Shown piece by piece: positions 56,721 through 64,000 of a stretch of 64,000 nucleotides of DNA. Both the position numbers and the translations under genes were made by a program. Source of the DNA: Isoetes taiwanensis (Eukaryota > Streptophyta > Lycopodiopsida > Isoetales > Isoetaceae); the NCBI GenBank assembly GCA_021234155.1, contig JAJEKV010000005.1, positions 21,314,089-21,378,088 of the forward strand. Direction: 5' to 3'. Every line of letters begins with the position of its first letter. Within the stretch, counting starts at the first letter, position 1. Under the pieces are notes generated by a model. That model was given only the letters and a program-made list of their open reading frames with translations, had not been told where the DNA came from and ran no database searches.

Positions 56721-56999
56721 CGAGTTGCCTTCCTTCTTATAATGCTTGAAGGCCTCCCGTTCCTTATACGATTTCTAGCCTCCTAGAAAGGCTTTCCCAT
56801 ACTTCCTTGAAATCCTCATCTAATGGCGGGTCTCCTCAATCTTCTTACCAAACTCACTCGAAGAGTGGAAATCGCATTACAATGCGTTCTTGTTTCAAGC
56901 GGTCTCACGGATGAGCATCGCCACAACATTAAGCTTCACCAGAGCTTTATACTATATCAAAATCATACTCCTCAAGGAATTCCATCCACCTCCTTTGCC

Positions 57000-58110
57000 T
57001 TAGGTTGAGGGTGGTTGGGTGAAAAGATCTTGGAGGCTCGGTGATCGGTGTCTAACTGAAACTTCCTTCCCAAAGAAATAATGCCTCCAAATCCTTAATG
57101 CTCGACAATGGCTAGGAGCTCCTGATCATGGGTTGGGTAGCGTTGCTTCGGCGTCGTTCATCTTCTTAGTCGTGGCGACTACCCTTTCTTCTGCATCAAG
57201 ACTGCCTTGTTGCTATCTTGCTTGCATCCGTAGCCACAAGCTTATCTTTACTCGGATCACGGAAGGACAAGCACTGAGCTGTTGTTAAGGCCTCCTTGGG
57301 CTTCTCAAAGGAAGCTTGGACTTTCTACAACCAATGTGCTCTCAATCTTTCACCTTAACACTCTTAGTGAGGTCCGTCAAAGGGGCGCCCACTTAGCAAA
57401 GTCCTTCCACGAACTTTACGTAATATCCCGCCAACCCGAGAAAGCTTCTTACTACGCTACATTCCTTGGGCCGGCCAATCAACTCTTTGCTTCAATCTTT
57501 CTTGGGTCGGGTGGAAATCCCTTCTGTCGGATATTACATGGCCCAAGTACCCAACTCTTTTTGGTAGCAAAGTGGCATTTGGAGAGCTTACCATATAGCG
57601 ATGGCGTCGAGCTTCTCAACACTTTCCTCAAATGCCTTCGATCATGATCTTCAATGGACTTCTTTGTAGACTAGAATGTCGTAGAAGAAGACAATGACAA
57701 AACTCATCTAGAAAATCCCTGAAGACGTCGTTCATGAGGCGCATAAAGGTTCTTTGGGCGTTCGACAATCCAAAGGGCATTCTTGTGAACTCAAAATGAC
57801 CATACCGTTCTAAAAGGCGGTCTTATGGATATCCTCTTCCTTTATTCTTATCTGATGGTACCACGACCTTAAGTCAATTTTTGAGAATACCCTTGCTCCT
57901 TGGAGCTGGTCCATCAAATCACTTCGCCTTGGCAATGCATACTTATTCTTAATCGCGTGCGCTTGTTGAGTGATAGTCTATGCACATTCTTAAGCTCACA
58001 TCTTTCTTCTTCACAAAGAGTATAGGTGCTCCAAAGGAGACATGCTTGCTCTAATAAACCCAAGCTCAAGCAATTCTGGAGCTGCTTCTTGAGCTCTATC
58101 AATTCAGGTG
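57000..58110 (-). pseudogene. Chromovirus reverse transcriptase / RNase H relic
   Basis: In shifting frames: ELKKQLQNCLSLG (RT start), LNKRTRLR, '[20 protein letters not shown]', then 'LGHVISD', and after that 'VRSFLGLAGYYVKFVEG' and APLTDLTKS, the RT-RNase H connection. The active-site YxDD motif is not readable. Inactive. Confidence 0.75.
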
Positions 58111-58111
58111 C

Positions 58112-58930
58112 TCATCCTGTGTAAGGTGCCTTCTTGGTAGGCTTAGCATCTGGAGCTAATGTGATCTCACATTCCACACCCCTATAAGGTGGTAGCTGCC
58201 GGATTTCATCCGGGAATACATCCTTAAATTCTGAGATGAGCCTTGCTACTGGCTTGGGCAACTGATTCCCCTTTTGGTCGCTTCCATTTTGCTTACTGGG
58301 CTCAATTACCTCTAACCTCAAAATGTAATCCACCTTATTTCTTTCTATACTTTTCCTTAGGTGCTTCAAAGAAATACACTGCATAGAAGGAGCTGCCTTC
58401 TTACCTTTCACTATGAATTTGGTGCCGTCCGGTGCCGTCATGGCGACCGTTGCGGTCACAATCAATCATGGCTTTGGCTGGCTTCAAAGAATTCCATGCC
58501 CACTATAAGGTCATACCTTCCAATTTCCATGACCTCCGCTCCCATCGGCCACTTACTTCCACTAAGGTCTGCGTCCGAACGTGATCCTCCTCCCCTTAGT
58601 GTGTCGAATTTGGCCGCTTGCCATAGCAACCGGCCTTGGCTTAGACTTCAATACCTTATTCTTCATTAGGGCAGCTAGCACGGGAGAGGCAAAATTATGA
58701 GAACTACTATATCTATGAGTACTACATATGGGTTACTATCTATGATCCCATCACCGCAATGACCGCCGACCGATTTTCAATATCACCTGACTCAATGTTT
58801 GCACATATGTGGCACTCACCATCTATGAAGTCCTCGGGCCTCATGCTGGTCGCCGCCCTCATCCGTAAAACCCCGGAATCCCAATCCATAAGCTCTCGCC
58901 AAAGCTGCCGCGCATGACGAATGGGCAATC
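58112..58930 (-). pseudogene. Chromovirus protease/RT linker region
   Basis: 58465-58112 encodes MTAPDGTKFIVKGKKAAPSM, then LPKPVARLISEFKDVFPDEI and RQLPPYRGVECEITLAPDAK, the linker before RT ('...vl.eF.DVFPe.lP.LPP.R.vEH.IeL.pGa.P...pYr'). Upstream 'GRYDLIVGMEFF' resembles the protease C-terminus ('yDvILGMdWL'). The catalytic DSGA is not seen. Confidence 0.72.
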
Positions 58931-59445
58931 ATGTGTTGATTGGTTGGAAGCACCAAACATAGTTTCTTCTCGTGCACTCTTGTCTCTTCTCTTTTTGGTC
59001 AAACTATCTAGGATGCACGCTTGACTGCCTTGATGCATTTTGTGGCTTCACGGTCCCCAAGGTCTTACCACGAGCTATTCCTTGTTCTTTGGCCTCTTGA
59101 TGGCGTTAGGCTGGCGATTACTTACTCACGGTAATGCCCTTGAATGCGCCACGAAGCTTTACCCAAGAAGGCCAAATTTGTTTCTCTTTGGAGTTGATGG
59201 TGCTTCCTCCAAACTTATAGCTTTGTCTTGACCCTCCTCTGCGTGACCTTCTAACAAGCCTCTTGATATTCTTTGTTCAACCCTTCAATGTAGGTATCAA
59301 CAGCTTGCCTTTTCTCGATACTCGGGAACATGGGCACGGCCGCATAAATTCCTCCGTATACTTTGCTCTTGACAATGTACCTACTGGTTCAACCTATAGA
59401 GCTGGCGGATGCGCTTTGCTAGTGTCGCGATCTTGGCACATAGTG

Positions 59446-59805
59446 CTAGCGGAAAGCTTTCTTTGAAAGTCTTGAATATGCAATTGTTTCTTTTGAGCTT
59501 ATTAGACTTGGCATAGCCTTTCCACCCAGGATCCTAGCTGCTCCTATCAAGTTTGTTGTAGCAACTTTCCCTATATCCTTGTCCTTCATGCTATAAGAGT
59601 TGCCAAATTCCTCCATTTTGTCAAGCCATGCTTCTGCCTCCATACCTGACCTGTCCTTCCCTGAGAATTGACCCAACTTCCTAGTCTTCCACACATTGCT
59701 CATGTAGCGTGGAGCGACCTTCTTACCGATAGTCATCGCCTTCCTTGCCACGGCCCTTGCTTGTGAAGTGTCGGACTCACTTTTCTGAGCTAGAACTGTC
59801 TTGGG
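59446..59805 (-). pseudogene. Chromovirus gag fragment
   Basis: The minus strand reads RKLGQFSGKDRSGMEAEAWL then DKMEEFG and KVATTNLIGAARILG, the retrotransposon gag core ('p..F.G..dp..ae.Wl..mE..f....c.d..kv..a...l.g.A..WW'). The frame is open upstream (QKSESDTSQARAVARKAM) until interrupted by LTR-B at 59806. Confidence 0.75.
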
Positions 59806-61478
59806 TGTGGCGTTCTAGCATAGTATCTGGTCCCGGGGCGTATCGCATCTTTGCCCCAGATCCGCTGCGTTCATACACTCCGTACGGCGGTAATGCGGCC
59901 CGGCGATGTAACCAAGTGGGTAGCCCTAGGGGGCAACTTGCTAGGAATGTGTATTGGCATTAATGTGCACATTTACCAATGTACACATTAATGAGGGCAC
60001 ACATTTCCATATGGATACCTTATGCCAAGTGGGCCATACCCATAGGTGCAATTAATGTGCACATTCTCCAATGTGCACATTCATTAATGTGCACACATTT
60101 CCATGTGGGCACATTTTGCCACCTAGCCATTAATGGCAAGTGGGCCCATTCCCAATTATCCCACATGCCAAAAGGGGATAATTGGAAACCCTAACCAACC
60201 CCCATGTTCATTTAGGAGGGGAAACCCTAACTTCCCAATTTCGTTTCTAGGGCTTTTAGAACTCGCTTTGGCTGCCTCAAGAGCCAAAACCGCCTCCCGA
60301 CTGCCTCGAGAACTGTAACCTTAGTTTCCCTTGATTCGAGCGTTTCAGCAGGATGGTCGAGCTCAGGTCAGGAGGAGTCCCTCAAGGATCAGGTATTTAG
60401 GCAATTTAATAGCTTAAACCCTCTTTTAGTCATAAAATCAATAGGTTTAGCCTATTAAATTACCCATAGCAACCTTCTAGATCTCTAGATACCAGACTCT
60501 AACTAAAGAACATAACTCTATGATATAGATTAGATCTTGTTCTTTAGTTCTCTTATGATGTATGTGGATGATGTATTTCTATGAGCTCCTTGTATTGGGA
60601 AGGGGGGTAGAGACCTAAAGCTCGGTAGTGGATGCTCCTAGATTAGCCTCTCTAGCACCATATAGATTCGGCCTGTGTGCAAGAACCACACCTGGTTGTG
60701 GGTGAAGGGACCAGACTGGCTCAGAAAGAGGTTCGTGTCCTGACTCTTGAACGATCCCTTTGGTGTGTAAGGTCTACCGGGGATCATTGTGACTAGGTCC
60801 AATGGCTCGCCACTGAGTGCGGGCGAGGCATGGGCTCGACACCCGTGAAGTGGGGTTCACTTTCCATTGGGTTCAAGTCGAATAAGGGCAGTGGCCCTCT
60901 AGTCACCTTGAGTCAGCATGTAGATCTCTGGAGGGAGTGATCCCTACCTGCCCCATCGGACCTGGGGAGATGTAACCCAGGAATAGCCCTTTTGGCTATG
61001 CCTCCGGCGGGCTACAGTCAAGTCCCAACACTTTTCAACCTACTCTGCAAAGTGTGCACAGGAGGGGCGGATGGAGTGGACTACCCATTACCATGTTCTT
61101 ATGCCAGCCAAATCCATTGCCATGAATTCTGTCCGCAATGAACTCTGGAGACCCAAGCTTGTCAGTCCATCCCTGTGTCTGAGCCTTGGGTAGGATCTCC
61201 CATATGCATTGTGCTGATCATTGTCTATGCAGATGAGATGTACCACCCTAAGGGTGGATATGAGATGCTTTGTATACTGACATGTATGTTTACGCTTCCG
61301 CAGCTAGGTAGGCCTCCGAGGAGACGGGGGTAAAATGACCCCTTCACTCTTCCCAATTTGGAACCCGTCTCTTCAAAGTTATCATGTGGAGGGCCCCAGA
61401 CGCATGGGCATGGCGGTATGGGGAAGAACTCCTGTTTGTATACGGTGGGTGCACCGTATATGAGTAGGGGACGTCACA
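59806..61478 (+). mobile_element. LTR-B: 5' LTR of the second H3-bearing retrotransposon
   Basis: It begins TGTGGCGTTC and ends GGGACGTCACA, followed by a PBS. Length 1.67 kb. The central and 3' thirds match LTR-A and LTR-C in landmarks (TGTATTGGGAAGGGGGG, GCCTGTG.AAGA, TATGCACAGGAGGGGC-like, TTTACGCTTCCGC). The first third is diverged. It inserted into the gag of the opposite-strand chromovirus. The element runs off the right edge of the window. Confidence 0.88.
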
Positions 61479-61479
61479 G

Positions 61480-61491
61480 TGGTATCAGAGC
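61480..61491 (+). other. Primer binding site, tRNA-iMet type
   Basis: TGGTATCAGAGC, one base after LTR-B. The next bases (AATGTTCTTGGT) match those after the LTR-A site, showing the two elements share a leader. Confidence 0.95.
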
Positions 61492-61683
61492 AATGTTCTT
61501 GGTGACCAAGAGCAAAGCACTGACCATGTTCCCAGTAGTACTAACTTGATAGGACCCTTAAACCTCGAAAAATGGGAATTTTTTTTTCTCATTTTTGTAG
61601 TTTTGCTAAGCTAGTAACAGTTAAAATGAATAAAAACATAAAAAGAGTAAGAATTGGTGAGCCAACCTTCAAAAAGTAGGGTG

Positions 61684-61747
61684 GTCTCACACGTCACCGC
61701 CACGACGTAAATGAGATTTTCATTTTCGCTGGGCCAAACGTGGAGAC
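61684..61747 (+). repeat. Hairpin repeat, copy 1 (diverged)
   Basis: Begins GTCTCACACGTCACCGCC and closes with GGGCCAAACGTGGAGAC. The loop keeps AATGAGATTTTCA. Arms pair with mismatches. Confidence 0.75.
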
Positions 61748-61883
61748 ATTCAAATTTTGAACACATCAAAAATTTATGAACTACAGTAAGATAGCTTGAT
61801 AATTCTAAATTAGAGCTAAGAATCAGTAGAATTAGCAAGTTACATAATTAAAAAGTAGCAAATTTGATAGTGGACCCCACCAT

Positions 61884-61950
61884 GTCTCACACGTCGCGCC
61901 AGGACAGAAAATGAGATTCTCAAAATCGGGCTGGGCGCAACGTGTGAGAC
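61884..61950 (+). repeat. Hairpin repeat, copy 2
   Basis: Arm GTCTCACACGTCGCGCC, a ~33-base loop containing GAAAATGAGATTCTC, and closing arm GGGCGCAACGTGTGAGAC. It starts 200 bp after copy 1. Confidence 0.9.
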
Positions 61951-62027
61951 CATGCTAGAATTAAGGTGATTTAGGTGTTCTAGGTAACCCAAAAAGGTAG
62001 TTTCAACCTTGACCTAAAAATCGACCC

Positions 62028-62037
62028 CTATAAATAG
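62028..62037 (+). promoter_or_regulatory. TATA-box-like motif before the H3-like ORF
   Basis: CTATAAATAG, 105 bp upstream of the ATG at 62133 and 550 bp inside the element beyond the LTR. This suggests an internal promoter for the ORF. The same decamer recurs at 63982-63991. Confidence 0.55.
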
Positions 62038-62132
62038 TTCTAGACCCTCCCCATTTCCCAGACTTTTTAGAAAAATTTGTTCTTTTGCAAAGGCGATCTT
62101 TTGCGCCAGAGTTCGATCGGCGATCCGTCAAC

Positions 62133-63389
62133 ATGGCACGGACGAAAACAAACGCTAGGAAGCCTCGCCAAAAGCACATCCTCGAGCGCCCGGCGACCCC
62201 TACCCGATTCAAAGGGCACTTCGAGAACGCCTTCTCAATCAAGGGGAATCTTCGTCAAGCGAGGGGACAGACTCGGACCGGAGCAATCAGACGGAGGTCA
62301 TAGAAGAAGAGCGTCCGGACATCATGCAGCAAATCCTCGAGGAAATCGCCGAGGAGGAAAGAAGAGGCAGGGAGGAACGGGAGTGAGGGGATACAAACCG
62401 ACCGTCGAACAACAAAATAAGCTTGGGCCCGTCTGCAAGAGGAGGAGGAGAGGCAGGAGCAGCAGCCGCCAAAGCTTACCCCCGCTGAAGAAGCAGACCT
62501 TGCACGCTTCATCAGCAAATATGAAGACAAGGAGCGTCGCCGGGAGAAGAGAACAAAACAACGGGAGGACGACCCAACCACACCCAGCGGGCCGAAGAAG
62601 AAGAAGGCCAAGGGCTTTAAGGCGGGAGGAAGAAGGGTGATAGGGGTAGGCAACAAGGGGCGAGGCCCCGTCATCAACGAGCCGTCAGGAGACGAGACCC
62701 CGCCTTCTACCGACGACTCGGACGAGGACTATGTCCCCAATACAGAGGGGGCAAGTTCTTCGAAACCCCCAGTTGCAGAGAAGGAGGTACCGGAGCAGGT
62801 GGCACCAGATGAGCAGCAGCCTGGACAACCGCAGAAGCCCCCACCATTCCCGACGTGGGATAGAGTCAAAGCCCCGTGGCCGCAACGGGAAGCATATGTG
62901 ATAGACCCCCTAAAGGTCTATCAGAAGAGGATCAAGGAGCACAACGCTTATATGGCGAAGTGGGAGGCGTACAACGCCTATTATCAGGAGCACAGGGTAA
63001 GGACAATCGAAGGTGGACATCCGACAAGAAGTCAGACTTTGAAGCCACCGCCACCCAAGCCCAAGCCTCCCCAAGCACCAGGGAAGAAGCGGAGCAAGAA
63101 GAAGAAGTTGGAGGACAGAGCTCTCAAGGAGATCCGCCACTTCCAGAAGAGTTACGGACTCTTGATCCCCCGGGCGCCGTTCCAACGCTTGGTCCGTGAA
63201 GTCATGCAGGAATACAACACGGACATGCGAGTAACCGACGAGATGTTGCTGTGCCTACAGGAGGCAGCAGAGGCAAAGATAGTGCAGCACTTTGAAGATT
63301 CAACGGCCTGCACAGTGCACGCGAAGAGGGTTACCCTCATGAGGCAGGATATGCATCTTGCCAGACACATCAAGGGAGAACGCCCTTGA
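62133..63389 (+). pseudogene. LTR-borne histone H3-like ORF, copy B (nearly complete)
   Basis: It starts MARTKTNARKPRQK, aligning with the H3 tail and keeping R2, K4, R8 and K9. The frame moves near 62246 to an acidic helix (EEERPDIMQQILEEIAEEER, to 62384) and returns at about 62388. One TAA at 62418 is the only other break, and from 62421 to the stop at 63387 it is fully open. The linker has [31 protein letters not shown], an acidic patch DDSDEDYVP, a proline-rich stretch, and [20 protein letters not shown]. The C-terminal 63120-63386 is an H3 fold: [74 protein letters not shown] and KGERP. Loop 1 has canonical length, not the longer CENH3 type. Total about 418 codons against 136 for H3. It occupies the position of gag. 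Confidence 0.88.
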
Positions 63390-63536
63390 AACTTTTTTTT
63401 GTAAATAAGGAACATTTCTGTTAATATAAAGAATTTCTGTGTAAATAAAGTGTCAGATCTTGTTTAAATAGGTTAAGATATCGATTTCTAGCTTTTGTTT
63501 TAGTTGATTTGGAGCTTTAAGCAAAATTGAGACGAT

Positions 63537-63603
63537 GTCTCACACGTCGCGCCAGGACAGAAAATGAGATTCTCAAAATCGGTCTGGGCGCAACGTGTGA
63601 GAC
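63537..63603 (+). repeat. Hairpin repeat, copy 3
   Basis: Nearly identical to copy 2: arm GTCTCACACGTCGCGCC, closing arm GGGCGCAACGTGTGAGAC. It lies 148 bp after the H3-like stop codon. Confidence 0.92.
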
Positions 63604-63735
63604 CATGCCCAAAAGTGCCCAAAACAGCTCCAAATCGACCAAATAAGGGGTCAATTCTGCCTAACTCGACGAGTTTAGTGGAATTACAGCCTTAGAACAC
63701 CCAAATTGATTAAGTCTAGGCCATTTAGGACCCAT

Positions 63736-63802
63736 GTCTCACACGTCACGCCAGGACAGAAAATGAGATTCTCAAAATCGGTCTGGGCGCAACGTGTGAG
63801 AC
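63736..63802 (+). repeat. Hairpin repeat, copy 4
   Basis: As copy 3 with one arm change (GTCACGCC). It starts 199 bp after copy 3, the same interval as between copies 1 and 2. Confidence 0.92.
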
Positions 63803-63981
63803 CTCGCACCATTTTCTTCACCAAATGATCTCCAGTTTGCTGCAATAGGCTCATTAGTTGTCTTAGCATGCTTTAAACCAAAAAATTAGCCTCCAAACAC
63901 TCAATTGCACATCCTAATAGGTCAGAATCGTCCAACTCCAGTGAATTCTAGGTCATCCAAAAATTAGGGTTTCCCACTTTT

Positions 63982-63991
63982 CTATAAATAG
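63982..63991 (+). promoter_or_regulatory. Second TATA-box-like motif at the window edge
   Basis: CTATAAATAG again, after the second hairpin pair, repeating the order hairpin-hairpin-TATA seen before the H3-like ORF. A further gene may begin just past position 64000. Confidence 0.45.
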
Positions 63992-64000
63992 GTCCATCAT

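Larger units (their letters stand above)
54546..59805 (-). mobile_element. Internal region of a Ty3/gypsy chromovirus, split by the H3-bearing element
   Basis: Gag, protease/linker, reverse transcriptase-RNase H, integrase and chromodomain relics follow each other on the minus strand in gypsy order between 59805 and 54546. All are frameshifted. The gag frame is still open when it meets LTR-B at 59806, so the 5' LTR, PBS and start of gag lie beyond the inserted element, outside the window. Confidence 0.85.

Noticed and set aside
62255-62677. 140-codon minus-strand frame over the H3-like linker
   Set aside because: Antisense of a purine-rich coding stretch. Composition (Leu/Ser/Pro) is as expected for a shadow.
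34010-63389. Calling the H3-like ORFs centromeric histone CENH3
   Set aside because: The fold has canonical-length loop 1 and an ARTK start. Long N-tails occur in some CENH3s but nothing else supports the call.
61684-63802. CRISPR-like array
   Set aside because: Repeats are ~67-bp hairpins ~200 bp apart in plant retrotransposon DNA, not short direct repeats with uniform spacers.

Overview
The window looks like repeat-rich plant nuclear DNA, most likely from a fern. The case rests on long intergenic spacing, nested CACTA and LTR elements with tRNA-iMet primer sites, GT-AG introns, and decayed PLS-class PPR genes worded like those of leptosporangiate ferns (e.g. 'DVVSWGAMIAGYAQH'-type repeats). 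The fern assignment is inference. I see no clearly intact housekeeping gene. Almost everything recognisable is a transposable element, cargo inside one, or a broken host-gene fragment.

Layout. (1) 1-482 plus 13706 to about 17.3 kb: an old minus-strand CACTA DNA transposon ('CACTA-2'), with a TNP2 transposase relic and a SET-like relic. (2) 483-13705: a younger, complete 13.2-kb CACTA element ('CACTA-1') inserted in the TNP2 gene of CACTA-2. It has a 44-bp TIR starting CACTACAAGAGAATGA, a CGA target duplication, subterminal repeat arrays, a minus-strand Ptta/En/Spm-type accessory gene whose introns hold captured host genes (PMEI, LRR receptor kinase), a plus-strand SET-domain ORF and a decayed TNP2. 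(3) 18.1-20.1 kb: short tandem repeats and small hairpins. (4) 23.9-27.6 kb, minus strand: a broken histone H3-derived gene, a possible BAH-type relic and a zinc-knuckle repeat protein. (5) 30.05-31.83 kb: a 19-bp minisatellite. (6) 31.83-35.2 kb: LTR, PBS, then a decayed histone H3-like ORF. (7) 37.6-48.8 kb: PPR relics, an ARC6-like fragment, LINE fragments and an ORF1-only LINE-like insertion with a 16-bp target duplication. (8) 52.6-64 kb: a copia integrase relic, followed by a minus-strand chromovirus (Ty3/gypsy with chromodomain). The gag of that chromovirus is split by a further plus-strand LTR element carrying a second, better preserved H3-like ORF.

Most notable: at least two related LTR retrotransposons carry, about 570-655 bp after the PBS where gag is expected, an ORF of roughly 390-420 codons. 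It begins with a histone H3 tail-like peptide (MARTK..ARK) and ends in an H3 histone fold, joined by a long charged linker. In the copy at 62133 the ORF is preceded by two ~67-bp hairpins 200 bp apart and a CTATAAATAG box. The same hairpin-hairpin-TATA module starts again just after the ORF and runs to the window edge. Independently, two diverged CACTA elements both carry a small SET-domain gene next to the transposase. Transposons here appear to have recruited histone-type and histone-modifier proteins repeatedly.
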